From Dryocola clanedunensis subsp. sulfonylureivorans (GTDB lineage: Bacteria; Pseudomonadota; Gammaproteobacteria; Enterobacterales; Enterobacteriaceae), in NCBI RefSeq assembly GCF_016756775.1, contig NZ_JAERMU010000002.1, forward strand, positions 124,001 through 188,000: a DNA stretch of 64,000 bases, written 5' to 3'. The number at the start of each line of letters is the position of its first letter. Position 1 is the first letter of the stretch. The notes under the pieces were generated by a model that saw nothing but the letters and a program-made list of their open reading frames with translations, searched no databases and was not told the DNA's origin. The translations under genes and the position numbers were made by a program. Positions 11,141 to 23,380 of this stretch are shown piece by piece.

Positions 11141-11799
11141 AAATACTCCATTTGACAGGAAAGTTCCCTCTTTACAGACATAACTGTATGTAATTCCATT
11201 TTTAGCTTTCGGACAAATATGCTGACAGCAAAACCTGACATGTCTTGTCAGATTAATTAAAAAACAGAGGTGTTAATTAATCGAACGGCCATATCAGGAA
11301 TTATAAGCACAACAAATATCTCACTTTGACCGGAGCAACTTGTGCATTCATCAACCTATCTTACGAATCTGAAGAATCTCACCATAAAAGAGGACGACAC
11401 ACAATAATTGATATGGTGAATAATATGTTAAGCACCAATAAAACGTCGCCGATAAGTCATCAACATGTTTGAGTGAAAGAGATTAAAAATCTTTCAAAAA
11501 CGGTGCGAAATATATAAATATTTTATTAGTTCACGTAAATCAAAAGGATAGGTTATGGATAAAAGTGCGCTTTTTTACAAGCCTATATCATGAAATGTCA
11601 TTATGTAACATTCTAAGCGCGTCGCGAACCACAGGCATCTTTACGATATTTTCAGATAATGTCCTTTTTTAGCATGATTCGCTTATTACGCGAGAGTGCA
11701 GCGCACTTGCAAATTCTTCAAGTTGCTTGTGAAAGGTTGACACCGCAAAGCAGATCAAGTACCAATGAATACAACACAAAATCAATTGAGGCTTGAAAC
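11141..11799. promoter_or_regulatory. leuO-leuABCD divergent regulatory region
   Basis: About 660 bp without a gene, strongly AT-rich between 11200 and 11600. A -35-like TTGACA at 11737-11742 precedes the leu leader. I could not fix its -10, though TACCAA (11760-11765) and AATACA (11768-11773) are candidates. Two TTAATTAA octamers start 20 bp apart (11253 and 11273). By analogy with E. coli this is an H-NS/LeuO-bound region. The 108-bp stretch around 11400-11510 shows nothing I can name. Confidence 0.6.
11235..11251. repeat. Perfect inverted repeat in the leuO promoter region
   Basis: CTGACA-TGTCT-TGTCAG, a perfect 6-bp inverted repeat around a 5-bp centre, about 95 bp upstream of the leuO start. 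The shape suits a dimeric regulator's operator. I cannot assign the protein. Confidence 0.5.
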
Positions 11800-11883
11800 A
11801 TGATTCGCAGCATCCGCCTACTAGTTCTACTACTAAACGCATCTTACTTGCGCGGTAGACTGGTGGGCGACATCAAGCGTTGA
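11800..11883 (+). CDS. leuL: leu operon leader peptide
   Basis: A 27-residue leader, too short for ordinary gene calling, starting ATG at 11800 and ending TGA at 11883. Codons 7-12 read CTA CTA GTT CTA CTA CTA, five rare leucine codons that act as the control region. Stalling there when charged leucyl-tRNA is scarce favours the antiterminator over the terminator at 11901-11931. The C-terminal part ([16 protein letters not shown]) resembles enterobacterial LeuL peptides. Length and position relative to leuA fit E. coli leuL. Confidence 0.93.
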   Translation: MIRSIRLLVLLLNASYLRGRLVGDIKR

Positions 11884-11900
11884 TTCAAGCCATCAGACTG

Positions 11901-11931
11901 AAAAAACCCGCGCCGCTGCGCGGGTTTTTTT
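11901..11931 (+). terminator. leu operon attenuator terminator
   Basis: AACCCGCGC (11905-11913) pairs perfectly with GCGCGGGTT (11918-11926) around loop CGCT, followed by a T-run. It lies 17 nt after the leuL stop and 45 nt before the leuA ATG, the classical intrinsic terminator of leucine attenuation. Confidence 0.95.
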
Positions 11932-11975
11932 ATGCTCGCAGTAACGGCCCACAGGACAATAAAAAGGACCACAAC

Positions 11976-14637
<2,662 letters not shown>

Positions 14638-14639
14638 TC

Positions 14640-16040
14640 ATGGCGAAGACGTTATATCAAAAGTTATACGATGCGCACGTCGTGTATGAAGCGGTAGATG
14701 AAACGCCGCTGCTGTACATTGACCGTCATCTGGTTCACGAAGTCACCTCGCCGCAGGCGTTTGACGGCCTGCGCGCCCATAAGCGTCCGGTGCGTCAGCC
14801 GGGTAAAACCTTCGCGACCATGGATCACAATGTTTCCACGCAGACCAAAGACATCAACGCCTCCGGCGAAATGGCCCGCATTCAGATGCAGGAGCTGATG
14901 AAAAACTGCAAAGAGTTCGGCGTGGAGCTGTATGACCTGAACCACCCTTATCAGGGTATTGTCCACGTGATGGGGCCGGAGCAGGGTATTACCCTGCCGG
15001 GCATGACCATCGTCTGCGGCGATTCCCACACCGCCACCCACGGCGCATTTGGCGCTCTGGCGTTTGGTATCGGCACCTCAGAAGTTGAGCACGTGCTGGC
15101 GACGCAAACCCTGAAGCAGGGCCGTGCCAAAACGATGAAGATTGAAGTCACCGGCAAAGCAGCACCGGGGATCACCGCCAAAGACATCGTACTGGCGATC
15201 ATCGGTAAAACCGGCAGCGCTGGCGGTACAGGTCACGTGGTTGAGTTCTGCGGCAGCGCCATTCAGGCATTGTCGATGGAAGGCCGCATGACGCTGTGCA
15301 ACATGGCAATCGAGATGGGTGCCAAAGCAGGTATTGTTGCACCGGATGAAACCACCTTTAACTATGTGAAAGGCCGTCTGCACGCACCGAAAGCGGCAGT
15401 ATGGGACGATGCCGTCGCCTGGTGGAAAACCTTCACCACTGACGAAGGCGCGAAGTTCGATACCGTTGTCACCCTGGACGCCGCCGATATTGCGCCGCAG
15501 GTGACCTGGGGAACCAATCCAGGCCAGGTGATTTCCGTCAACGAAAACATCCCTAATCCAGACTCCTTCAGCGATCCGGTTGAGCGCGCCTCTGCCGAGA
15601 AAGCGCTGGCCTATATGGGCCTGAAGCCGGGCATCCCGCTGACCGAAGTGGCTATCGATAAAGTCTTTATCGGCTCCTGTACCAACTCGCGTATCGAAGA
15701 TTTACGAGCCGCTGCAGAAATCGCTAAAGGCCGCAAGGTGGCACCAGGCGTGCAGGCGCTGGTCGTCCCTGGTTCCGGCCCGGTGAAAGCCCAGGCGGAA
15801 GAAGAAGGCCTGGATAAGATCTTTATCGAAGCCGGTTTTGAATGGCGTCTGCCGGGCTGCTCCATGTGTCTGGCGATGAACAACGACCGTCTGGAACCGG
15901 GCGAGCGCTGCGCCTCCACCAGCAACCGCAACTTTGAAGGCCGCCAGGGCCGCGGCGGTCGTACGCATCTGGTCAGCCCGGCGATGGCCGCTGCCGCTGC
16001 CGTATCCGGTCACTTTGCTGACATCCGCACGTTGAAATAA
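14640..16040 (+). CDS. leuC: 3-isopropylmalate dehydratase, large subunit
   Basis: 466 residues, as in E. coli. With LeuD it isomerises 2- to 3-isopropylmalate through a [4Fe-4S] aconitase-type mechanism. The iron-sulfur cysteines are recognisable in GSCTNSR and in PGCSMC near the C-terminus, and the aconitase stretch [12 protein letters not shown] is present. It starts 2 nt after the leuB stop. Its partner leuD follows after 11 nt. Confidence 0.97.
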   Translation: MAKTLYQKLYDAHVVYEAVDETPLLYIDRHLVHEVTSPQAFDGLRAHKRPVRQPGKTFATMDHNVSTQTKDINASGEMARIQMQELMKNCKEFGVELYDLNHPYQGIVHVMGPEQGITLPGMTIVCGDSHTATHGAFGALAFGIGTSEVEHVLATQTLKQGRAKTMKIEVTGKAAPGITAKDIVLAIIGKTGSAGGTGHVVEFCGSAIQALSMEGRMTLCNMAIEMGAKAGIVAPDETTFNYVKGRLHAPKAAVWDDAVAWWKTFTTDEGAKFDTVVTLDAADIAPQVTWGTNPGQVISVNENIPNPDSFSDPVERASAEKALAYMGLKPGIPLTEVAIDKVFIGSCTNSRIEDLRAAAEIAKGRKVAPGVQALVVPGSGPVKAQAEEEGLDKIFIEAGFEWRLPGCSMCLAMNNDRLEPGERCASTSNRNFEGRQGRGGRTHLVSPAMAAAAAVSGHFADIRTLK

Positions 16041-16051
16041 GGGAAAACACC

Positions 16052-16657
16052 ATGGCAGAGAAATTTATTCAACATACCGGCCTGGTCGTTCCGCTGGATG
16101 CCGCAAACGTTGATACCGACGCAATTATCCCGAAGCAGTTTTTGCAGAAGGTCACCCGCACCGGCTTTGGCGCGCACCTGTTTAACGACTGGCGTTTCCT
16201 GGACGATGCAGGCCAGCAGCCGAACCCGGAGTTCGTGCTGAACTTCCCGGAGTTCAAAGGGGCTTCTATCCTGCTGGCGCGTGAAAACTTTGGCTGCGGC
16301 TCTTCTCGTGAACACGCGCCCTGGGCGCTGACCGACTACGGTTTTAAAGTGGTTATCGCACCAAGCTTCGCGGATATCTTCTACGGCAACTCGTTCAACA
16401 ACCAGCTGCTGCCGATGACGCTGAGCGAAGAAGAAGTGGATGAGATGTTTAAACTGGTGGCGGCAAATCCGGGGATCAAGTTTGTTGTCGATCTTGAGGC
16501 GCAAACCGTCACGGCAGGTGAAAAAACGTACTCTTTCAGCATTGATACGTTTCGTCGCCACTGCATGTTAGAAGGGCTGGACAGCATCGGCCTGACGCTG
16601 CAGCACGAGGGCGCGATTTCTACCTACGAGCAGAAACAGCCTGAGTTTATGCGCTGA
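16052..16657 (+). CDS. leuD: 3-isopropylmalate dehydratase, small subunit
   Basis: 201 residues, as in E. coli. It is the swivelling-domain subunit of isopropylmalate isomerase and completes the active site of LeuC. The substrate-recognition motif [13 protein letters not shown] is visible around residues 80-92. It is the last gene of leuABCD and is followed by GC-rich hairpins at 16677-16739. Confidence 0.97.
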   Translation: MAEKFIQHTGLVVPLDAANVDTDAIIPKQFLQKVTRTGFGAHLFNDWRFLDDAGQQPNPEFVLNFPEFKGASILLARENFGCGSSREHAPWALTDYGFKVVIAPSFADIFYGNSFNNQLLPMTLSEEEVDEMFKLVAANPGIKFVVDLEAQTVTAGEKTYSFSIDTFRRHCMLEGLDSIGLTLQHEGAISTYEQKQPEFMR

Positions 16658-16676
16658 TTCTTTCCCCTCACCCTAG

Positions 16677-16700
16677 CCCTCTCCCCAAAGGGGGCGAGGG
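16677..16700. repeat. C/G-rich intergenic hairpin (repeat copy 1)
   Basis: CCCTCTCCCC and GGGGCGAGGG form an imperfect stem (one mismatch) around AAAG. The core CCTCTCCCCAAAGGGG is shared with 35561-35576 after rluA, so it looks like a dispersed intergenic element of this genome. Confidence 0.6.
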
Positions 16701-16710
16701 AGGAAATCAG

Positions 16711-16739
16711 GTGACCTCTCCCTGCAAGGGAGAGGTCAC
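16711..16739. terminator. Hairpin between convergent leuD and setA
   Basis: GTGACCTCTCCCT (16711-16723) pairs perfectly with AGGGAGAGGTCAC (16727-16739) around a 3-nt loop. It lies between the 3' ends of two convergent genes, so a bidirectional terminator is likely. The T-runs on both sides are weak, and it could equally be a repeat-derived hairpin. Confidence 0.6.
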
Positions 16740-16744
16740 AAAGT

Positions 16745-17923
16745 TTAAATATTCTTCACCCGGCTGGTCAGCACCAGCGCCACCACCGCAAGTCCCGCGA
16801 TCAGCCAGTACACCGAATAATGTCCGTAGCTCTCTGTCAAAGCGCCCTGTAGCACCCCTGCCAGAATGACCCCTGTTGAGATACTGTTGGTGAACAATGT
16901 CGTGGCAGACCCAGGCCGACCCGGCATCAGATCCTGGAACCACAGCATACCAATTCCCGCCACGATACCGATAAACACCGCGTTGAAAAGCTGCAATACG
17001 ATAAGCGCCGTGCGGCTGTGGAACATAATCAGCCCCAGATAAAACAGCACGCCAGCGGCGACGGCGATGACCATCATGCGGCGTTTACCAAACCGCTTCA
17101 CATAGTAGCCAGCCAGGATCATCGCCGGGATCTCCAGCCCCGCCGCCGTCCCCATCAACAGGCCAGCCAGTGATTCAGGCAGGCCCAGATCGCTGCTCAC
17201 CCACAGCGGCATGTCGATGATGTACATGGTGTTGCAGGTCCACATCAGCATCGAGGCGATAAAGAGCAGGCGGACGTTTTTATCTTTCCAGCCGCTGACC
17301 TCGGTCAAGGCTACATCGGCAGGCTGCTCGATGCGTGTCACGCTCGGCAGCGCAAAAAAGATAATCGCCAGCGAGATAACAAAGATCCCAGCCGCGATCA
17401 GGAACATAGTGGTGAAGCCGTAGTTCAGTGCGAGCATAAAAGAGAGCGGCGGGCCGATAACCCATGCCAGCGAGAGCTGGGCACGCATCACCGAGCTGAA
17501 CATCACCACTTCACGCGCCGAGCTATCCGCGTATTCCCGCGCCAGAGCAAAAATCTGCGGCATGGCGGTATTGGCAATCGAGGCAAACATCACGCCGATG
17601 GTGATCAGCGTCAGGTAATGGCGGTTAAACGCGAACAGCACACAGTTGGCGACTGCCATTACGCAGCAGACCATGATCAGTTTACGCCTGTCTCCCCGAC
17701 TATCGGAGCGCCTCGCCAACAGCAGGCTAACCAGAATCCCCGCGATGGCGTTAACGGTATAAAACAGCCCCACCCAGAATGGCCGGACCTCCACTTCCCG
17801 CGACAAAAACAGGCTCAGCGTCGGCGCCTGTAGCGCTCCCGCAATTCCCATCATAAAAGCGACAACCATGAAAGCGGCGTAGATCGGGTTAATGCGTCGG
17901 TCTTTGGTGAGAAACCAAATCAT
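16745..17923 (-). CDS. setA: Sugar efflux transporter SetA
   Basis: 392 residues from ATG 17923, equal to E. coli SetA. An upstream in-frame start at 17965 would add 14 residues with no family counterpart. SetA is a 12-helix major-facilitator exporter of lactose, glucose and glucosides, and helps relieve sugar-phosphate stress. The sequence is hydrophobic throughout with the MFS loop RRSDSRGDRRK between helices 2 and 3. It lies directly downstream of sgrS and is probably cotranscribed by read-through, as in E. coli. Confidence 0.95.
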   Translation of the reverse strand: MIWFLTKDRRINPIYAAFMVVAFMMGIAGALQAPTLSLFLSREVEVRPFWVGLFYTVNAIAGILVSLLLARRSDSRGDRRKLIMVCCVMAVANCVLFAFNRHYLTLITIGVMFASIANTAMPQIFALAREYADSSAREVVMFSSVMRAQLSLAWVIGPPLSFMLALNYGFTTMFLIAAGIFVISLAIIFFALPSVTRIEQPADVALTEVSGWKDKNVRLLFIASMLMWTCNTMYIIDMPLWVSSDLGLPESLAGLLMGTAAGLEIPAMILAGYYVKRFGKRRMMVIAVAAGVLFYLGLIMFHSRTALIVLQLFNAVFIGIVAGIGMLWFQDLMPGRPGSATTLFTNSISTGVILAGVLQGALTESYGHYSVYWLIAGLAVVALVLTSRVKNI

Positions 17924-17970
17924 TGGAGGTCCTTGAGAAGTGCGCGCGTTAAGTGGCGAAATCATAAACT

Positions 17971-18222
17971 AAAAAAGCCAGCAGTTAACCTGCTGGCTGG
18001 TGAAAAGCACCAATACTCAGTCACACGATATTAGCGAGGAAGCGGGATATCGGTCGTCGGGGCTGTAACCTCCCACTGCATTAAGTCCTCAAGCATCCTC
18101 AGACGTTGCCCTGCCGTCAGGCGAGCCAGCCATCCAGCACCAACGCGCTGCGTTGCGGCAAAGTAACTTCGGTAAAACTCCACAGCTGATAACCGTTTCA
18201 TATGCCCCTCCTCGCTTTCATC
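17971..18222 (-). ncRNA. sgrS: Small RNA SgrS
   Basis: Predicted as about 252 nt on the minus strand, divergent from sgrR. The segment TGTGACTGAGTATTGGTG (18025-18008) matches the E. coli SgrS core that pairs with the ptsG ribosome-binding site. The 3' end is a terminator of AGCCAGCAG/CTGCTGGCT (17998-17976) with a T-run, needed for Hfq binding. The 5' end (GATGAAAGCGAGG) is placed at 18222 by similarity and is approximate. SgrS is induced by SgrR during glucose-phosphate stress and silences PTS glucose uptake. It also encodes SgrT. Confidence 0.93.
18031..18201 (-). CDS. sgrT: SgrT, inhibitor of PtsG, encoded within SgrS
   Basis: A 56-residue ORF from ATG 18201, preceded by a strong GAGGAGGGG Shine-Dalgarno, inside the 5' part of SgrS. 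The core FYRSYFAATQ...LTAGQRLRMLEDLMQWE aligns with the FYQHYFTAT...PQRLTMLEGLMQWD core of E. coli SgrT (43 residues), a small protein that inhibits glucose transport through PtsG. Here the protein has about 8 extra N-terminal residues and a longer C-terminal tail (TAPTTDIPLPR). The stop lies only 5 nt from the ptsG-pairing segment. A longer ORF reaching 18438 crosses into sgrR and is not believed. Confidence 0.88.
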   Translation of the reverse strand: MKRLSAVEFYRSYFAATQRVGAGWLARLTAGQRLRMLEDLMQWEVTAPTTDIPLPR

Positions 18223-18289
18223 GTTGATGATTATTGACGTAATATAGGGAAAGTTAAATTGATGACTTTTTGCGTGGAGTTCCCCTTTT

Positions 18290-19948
18290 ATGTCCTCTGC
18301 TCGTCTGCAACAACAGTTCATCCGCCTGTGGCAGTGCTGCGACGGTAAGCCGCAAGAGACTACGCTTAACGATCTTGCCGATATGCTCAGCTGTTCGCGC
18401 CGCCATATGCGTACTTTGCTGAGCGCGATGCAGGACAAAGGCTGGCTAAGCTGGAAGGCCGAGGCCGGGCGCGGAAAGCGTTCTCAGCTGGAATTTTTGT
18501 ATACCGGGCTGGCGCTCCAGCAGCAGCGGGCGGAGGATCTTCTCGAGCAGGATCGCATCGATCAGCTGGTGCAGATCGTCGGCGATAAAGCCGCTGTTCG
18601 CCAGATGCTGATCTCCCACCTCGGGCGCAGCTTCCGCCAGGGCCGGCACATTCTGCGCGTGCTCTACTACCGCCCGCTGTTGAACCTGCTGCCAGGCTCG
18701 GCGCTGCGCCGCTCGGAGACGCATATCGCCCGGCAGATTTTCAGCGGCCTGACGCGTATAAATGAGGAAAACGGGGAACTGGAGGCGGATATCGCCCACC
18801 ACTGGCAGCAGATCTCCCCTTTACACTGGCGCTTTTACCTCCGTCCCGGTATCCATTTCCACCACGGACGCGAGCTGGATATGCTGGATGTGATGGCATC
18901 GCTCCAGCGCATTAACGCCCTTCCCCTTTATGCGCACATCAGCGAAATCAGCTCGCCCACGGCATGGACGCTGGATATTCATCTCTCCCAGCCCGACCGC
19001 TGGCTCCCCTGGCTGCTGGGCAGCGTCAACGCCATGATCCTTCCCCGCGAATGGGCAACGTTGCCGAAGTTTGCCAGTCAGCCCGTCGGCACCGGCCCCT
19101 ATGCCGTGGTGCGCAACAATAACAACCAGCTGAAAATACACGCCTACGACGACTATTTCGGCTTCCGCGCCCTGATTGATGAGGTGAATTTCTGGGTGCT
19201 GCCGGAAATAGGTGAAGACGTCAGCTGCGCCGTGCAGCTTCAGGGCATGCCGGACAGCGAGAAAGCCATCGAAAGCAGGCTCGAAGAGGGGTGCTACTAC
19301 CTGCTGTTCGACAGCCGCTCATCCCGCTGTGGACACGAGGGCGTGCGTTCATGGCTGAGCCACGTGCTGGCCCCTATTCACCTGCTGTACGGCGCGGGGG
19401 AACAAAACCAGCAGTACTGGTTCCCGGCGTACGGCCTGCTGCCCCGCTGGCACCACATCCGCCCGCAGCCGATGCTTGATAAACCCGCTGGCCTTGAAAC
19501 TATCACGCTGACCTATTACCGCGCCCACGTTGAGCACCGCATCATCAGCAACATCATGTGCAAACTGCTTGCGGCCCACGGCGTGCATCTTGAGGTGCAG
19601 GAGGTGGATTACGAAGAGTGGCACGCGGGAGACGTGGAGAGCGATATCTGGCTCAACAGCGCCAATTTTACCCTGCCGCTGGAGTTTTCGCTCTTCTCGC
19701 ACCTGTATGAAGTGCCGCTGATTCAGAAATGCATCAGCATCGACTGGGAAACCGACACCCGTAAGTGGCACAGCGGCGAGCTGGCGCTGCCGGAGTGGTG
19801 TCAGCAGCGCGTTGAGAACAATGATATTTTACCGCTGATTCACCACTGGCTGCGCATAGAGGGTCAGCGCAGCATGCGCGGCGTGAAGATGAACACGCTC
19901 GGCTGGTTCGACTTTAAATCCGCCTGGTTTGCGCCGCCGGAGCCTTAA
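18290..19948 (+). CDS. sgrR: Transcriptional regulator SgrR
   Basis: 552 residues, one more than E. coli. SgrR senses glucose-phosphate stress and activates the divergent sgrS. The N-terminal winged helix ([32 protein letters not shown]) is followed by a large solute-binding-protein-like domain (SBP_bac_5 type) from about residue 160. It is divergent from sgrS across less than 70 bp and is followed by the TPP riboswitch of thiBPQ. Confidence 0.96.
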   Translation: MSSARLQQQFIRLWQCCDGKPQETTLNDLADMLSCSRRHMRTLLSAMQDKGWLSWKAEAGRGKRSQLEFLYTGLALQQQRAEDLLEQDRIDQLVQIVGDKAAVRQMLISHLGRSFRQGRHILRVLYYRPLLNLLPGSALRRSETHIARQIFSGLTRINEENGELEADIAHHWQQISPLHWRFYLRPGIHFHHGRELDMLDVMASLQRINALPLYAHISEISSPTAWTLDIHLSQPDRWLPWLLGSVNAMILPREWATLPKFASQPVGTGPYAVVRNNNNQLKIHAYDDYFGFRALIDEVNFWVLPEIGEDVSCAVQLQGMPDSEKAIESRLEEGCYYLLFDSRSSRCGHEGVRSWLSHVLAPIHLLYGAGEQNQQYWFPAYGLLPRWHHIRPQPMLDKPAGLETITLTYYRAHVEHRIISNIMCKLLAAHGVHLEVQEVDYEEWHAGDVESDIWLNSANFTLPLEFSLFSHLYEVPLIQKCISIDWETDTRKWHSGELALPEWCQQRVENNDILPLIHHWLRIEGQRSMRGVKMNTLGWFDFKSAWFAPPEP

Positions 19949-19992
19949 CGCTTCCGAAACATTCAGGAAATACGTACAATCGCTGCTGCTCA

Positions 19993-20075
19993 ACGGGGTG
20001 CTGGATGAAAAATTCTGGCTGAGATAATACCCGTCGAACCTGATCCGGATAACGCCGGCGAAGGGATTTGAGAGG
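19993..20075 (+). promoter_or_regulatory. TPP riboswitch (THI element) of thiBPQ
   Basis: The conserved thi-box signatures appear in order: ACGGGGTGC (19993-20001), GGCTGAGATAATACCC (20018-20032), GAACCTGATCCGGATAACGCC (20036-20056) and GCGAAGGGA (20058-20066). It begins about 45 nt after the sgrR stop and precedes thiB. In E. coli the equivalent element controls thiamine-transporter expression and leaves the small RNA SroA. Confidence 0.95.
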
Positions 20076-20119
20076 TTTTGCTCAAAGTCCTTTGCCACCC
20101 CTACTTCAAGAGGTGCAAA

Positions 20120-21103
20120 GTGTTCAAAAAATTACTGCCGCTGCTCATACTCATCGCCGCCCCCGTTTTTGCCAAACCGCTGCTCACCGTTTATACCTAC
20201 GACTCTTTCTCCGCCGACTGGGGGCCTGGGCCTGCCGTCAAAAAAGCCTTTGAGGCCGAGTGTAACTGCGAGCTGAAATTCGTGGCGCTGGAAGATGGCG
20301 TCTCGCTGTTAAACCGTCTGCGCATGGAAGGTAAAAACAGCAGGGCCGACGTGGTGCTGGGCCTGGATAACAACCTGATTGCCGCCGCCACGCAGACCAG
20401 GCTTTTTGCCCCGAGCAACGTTGATACCAGCGCGCTGAAAGTACCCGGCGGCTGGAAAGATACGACTTTCGTGCCGTTCGACTACGGCTACTTCGCCTTT
20501 GTGTATGACAAAAACAAGCTGAAGAATCCGCCGAAAAGCCTGAAAGAGCTGGTTGAAAGTGACCAGAACTGGAAAGTGATTTACGAAGATCCGCGCACCA
20601 GCACGCCGGGCCTGGGCCTGCTGCTGTGGATGCAAAAAGTGTACGGCGACAAAGCGCCGGACGCCTGGGCGAAGCTTGCGAAGAAAACCGTGACCGTCAC
20701 CAAAGGCTGGTCTGAAGCCTACGGCCTGTTCCTGAAGGGCGAAGGCGATCTGGTACTGAGCTACACCACCTCTCCTGCTTATCACATCATTGAAGAGAAG
20801 AAAGATAACTATGCAGCCGCGAACTTCAGCGAAGGTCACTATCTGCAGGTTGAAGTCGCTGCCCGTCTGGCCTCAAGCAAGCAGCCGGAGCTGGCAGCGA
20901 AGTTTATGAAGTTTATCACCCAGCCAGGTTTCCAGAACGCTATCCCCACCGGCAACTGGATGTACCCCGTTACGGACGTGAAGCTACCGGAAGGCTTTAG
21001 CGGCCTGAATAAGCCGCAAACTCCGCTGGAGTTCACGCCACAACAAGTGTCCGACCTGCGGGCAAGCTGGATCAGCGTATGGCTTCGCGCCACCAGCCGC
21101 TAA
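20120..21103 (+). CDS. thiB: Thiamine/TPP ABC transporter, periplasmic binding protein
   Basis: 327 residues from a GTG at 20120, preceded by AAGAGG 6 nt upstream. This start gives the E. coli length and a clean signal peptide (VFKKLLPLLILIAAPVFA, cleavage before KPLL). An upstream ATG at 20078 lacks such support. ThiB captures thiamine, TMP and TPP in the periplasm and delivers them to ThiPQ. The last 25 nt overlap thiP. Expression is controlled by the TPP riboswitch upstream. Confidence 0.94.
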   Translation: MFKKLLPLLILIAAPVFAKPLLTVYTYDSFSADWGPGPAVKKAFEAECNCELKFVALEDGVSLLNRLRMEGKNSRADVVLGLDNNLIAAATQTRLFAPSNVDTSALKVPGGWKDTTFVPFDYGYFAFVYDKNKLKNPPKSLKELVESDQNWKVIYEDPRTSTPGLGLLLWMQKVYGDKAPDAWAKLAKKTVTVTKGWSEAYGLFLKGEGDLVLSYTTSPAYHIIEEKKDNYAAANFSEGHYLQVEVAARLASSKQPELAAKFMKFITQPGFQNAIPTGNWMYPVTDVKLPEGFSGLNKPQTPLEFTPQQVSDLRASWISVWLRATSR

Positions 21104-22689
21104 TTCCCGGCTGGCTGTTTCCGGGCCTCATCGCTGCCACGCTTGTGGTGGCGGTCGCCCTGACGGCCTTTCTGGCGCTGTGGTTCAACGCGCCGCAGAC
21201 GGATTTCCGGGCGCTGGCCCAGGACAGCTATCTGTGGCACGTCCTGCGCTTCTCGTTCTGGCAGGCGTTTCTCTCAGCCCTACTGTCGGTGATCCCGGCG
21301 ATTTTCCTCGCCCGGGCGCTTTATCGACGCCGCTTCCCTGGCCGTCTCGCGCTGTTACGCTTATGCGCCATGACGCTGGTGCTGCCCGTACTGGTCGCGG
21401 TGTTTGGCATTCTGACCGTCTATGGGCGAGAGGGCTGGCTGGCCTCGCTTTGCGCGTGGCTCGGCGTTGACTGGTCGTTTTCGCCGTATGGCCTGCAGGG
21501 CATTCTGCTCGCCCACGTCTTCTTTAATATGCCGATGGCAACCCGGCTACTGCTTCAGGCGCTGGAAAACATTCCCGGCGAACAGCGCCAGCTCGCGGCC
21601 CAGCTGGGCATGCAGGGCTGGAACTTCTTCCGCCTGGTCGAATGGCCGTGGCTGCGCCGCCAGCTCCTGCCCGCCGGAGCGCTCATCTTTATGCTCTGCT
21701 TCGCAAGCTTCGCCACGGTGCTTTCCCTTGGCGGCGGGCCACGGGCGACCACCATCGAGCTTGCTATTTTTCAGGCACTTAGCTTTGACTACGACCCCGC
21801 CCGCGCCGCGCTTCTGGCGCTGGTCCAGATGCTTTGCTGCCTCGGCCTCGTTGTGATGAGCCAGCGGCTAAGCAAAGCGATCCCGGTTGGCGTAAGCCAG
21901 GTGCAGGGCTGGCGGGACCCGCAGGATAACCTGCGCCGCAGGCTTTGCGACGGGGTGCTGATTGGCCTTGCCCTGCTGCTGTTACTGCCGCCGCTGCTGG
22001 CGGTCATCATTGATGGCATCAACTCTGGTTTCGGTTCGGTGCTCTCGCAGTCTGCCCTCTGGCAGGCGCTGTTGACCTCGCTGCGTATCGCCGTAGCCGC
22101 AGGTATTCTCTGCGTGATGATAACTATGATGCTTTTATGGAGTTCGCGAGAATTGCGGCTGCGAAACCAAGCTTTCGCCGGGCAGGCGCTGGAGTTAAGC
22201 GGCATGTTAATTCTGGCGATGCCGGGCATCGTGCTGGCTACGGGCTTTTTCCTGCTGCTCAACAGCACCATCGGGTTACCGCAATCTGCCGACGGCATCG
22301 TGATATTCACCAACGCGCTGATGGCCATCCCCTACGCGCTAAAGGTGCTGGAAAACCCGATGCTGGACGTGGCGGGCCGCTACGGCAAGCTTTGTCAGTC
22401 GCTGGATATCACGGGGCTTAACCGCCTGCGCCTTATCGATCTGCGGGCGATAAAAATCCCGCTGGCACAGGCACTTGCCTTTGCCTGCGTGTTATCCATC
22501 GGCGATTTTGGCGTGGTGGCGCTGTTTGGCAACGAAGATTTCCGCACGCTGCCGTTCTATCTTTATCAACAAATTGGCTCTTATCGCAGCCAGGACGGTG
22601 CCGTCACCGCGCTCATCCTGCTGATGCTGTGCTTTATTCTGTTCACCCTGATTGAAAAACTCCCGGGACGCCATGCTGACGCTGACTGA
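21079..22689 (+). CDS. thiP: Thiamine/TPP ABC transporter, permease
   Basis: 536 residues, the E. coli length. It is a fused permease with two binding-protein-dependent transport domains of about six membrane helices each (N-half about 50-270, C-half about 325-520), forming the inner-membrane channel without a second subunit. The start lies inside thiB and the end overlaps thiQ by 17 nt, so the three genes are tightly coupled. Confidence 0.96.
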   Translation: MASRHQPLIPGWLFPGLIAATLVVAVALTAFLALWFNAPQTDFRALAQDSYLWHVLRFSFWQAFLSALLSVIPAIFLARALYRRRFPGRLALLRLCAMTLVLPVLVAVFGILTVYGREGWLASLCAWLGVDWSFSPYGLQGILLAHVFFNMPMATRLLLQALENIPGEQRQLAAQLGMQGWNFFRLVEWPWLRRQLLPAGALIFMLCFASFATVLSLGGGPRATTIELAIFQALSFDYDPARAALLALVQMLCCLGLVVMSQRLSKAIPVGVSQVQGWRDPQDNLRRRLCDGVLIGLALLLLLPPLLAVIIDGINSGFGSVLSQSALWQALLTSLRIAVAAGILCVMITMMLLWSSRELRLRNQAFAGQALELSGMLILAMPGIVLATGFFLLLNSTIGLPQSADGIVIFTNALMAIPYALKVLENPMLDVAGRYGKLCQSLDITGLNRLRLIDLRAIKIPLAQALAFACVLSIGDFGVVALFGNEDFRTLPFYLYQQIGSYRSQDGAVTALILLMLCFILFTLIEKLPGRHADAD

Positions 22690-23380
22690 TGTAACCTGGC
22701 TTTATCACCACCTGCCGATGCGCTTCTCCCTCAGCGTGGACGCGGGCGAACGCGTTGCGGTGCTCGGGCCAAGCGGCGCGGGCAAAAGCACCTTGCTGAG
22801 TTTAATCGCGGGGTTTCTGGAGCCTGCCAGCGGGGAGATCCTTTTAGACGGTCAGGAACATACGCGCACCGTCCCCGCCCGGCGCCCGGTTTCGATGCTG
22901 TTTCAGGAGAACAATCTGTTCAGCCACCTGAGCGTGCGGGACAACATTGGCCTAGGCATGCATCCGGGGTTAAAGCTCGACCGGCAGCAGCGACAGCGGC
23001 TGCAATCTATTGCTGAGCAGATGGGAATCGGGGAGTTGCTCGACCGCCAGCCGACCCAGCTTTCCGGCGGCCAGCGCCAGCGCGTGGCCCTTGCCCGCTG
23101 CCTGGTCCGCCAGCGGCCCATCCTGCTGCTGGATGAGCCTTTTTCGGCCCTTGACCCGGCGCTGCGCCAGGAAATGCTTCAGCTGCTGGATGACGTTTGC
23201 GGGCAGCAGCGGCTCACGCTGCTGATGGTTTCCCACAGCATTGAGGACGCGGTGCGCATTGCAAATCGGAGCCTTGTCGTGGTGGATGGCCGCATCGCCT
23301 GGGATGGCGACACGGCAACGCTTTTAAGCGGTGAAGCGAGCGCTTCAGCCCTTCTCGGCATCAGGAAGGATCAGGCCTGA
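22673..23380 (+). CDS. thiQ: Thiamine/TPP ABC transporter, ATP-binding protein
   Basis: 235 residues from ATG 22673 ([14 protein letters not shown]), matching the family start. The upstream ATG at 22652 would add seven unsupported residues. Walker [10 protein letters not shown], the signature LSGGQRQRV and Walker B LLLDEPF are all present. It powers ThiBP. Its TGA lies within the palindrome TCAGGCCTGA, which also supplies the stop of the convergent yabI gene. Confidence 0.95.
   Translation: MLTLTDVTWLYHHLPMRFSLSVDAGERVAVLGPSGAGKSTLLSLIAGFLEPASGEILLDGQEHTRTVPARRPVSMLFQENNLFSHLSVRDNIGLGMHPGLKLDRQQRQRLQSIAEQMGIGELLDRQPTQLSGGQRQRVALARCLVRQRPILLLDEPFSALDPALRQEMLQLLDDVCGQQRLTLLMVSHSIEDAVRIANRSLVVVDGRIAWDGDTATLLSGEASASALLGIRKDQA

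Noticed and set aside
11880-11975. Upstream in-frame extension of leuA
   Set aside because: It would translate the attenuator hairpin. The ATG at 11976 matches all family starts.
18031-18438. 135-codon minus-strand ORF containing SgrT
   Set aside because: Only the last 56 codons match SgrT and have a ribosome-binding site. The extension crosses the sgrS promoter and the start of sgrR.
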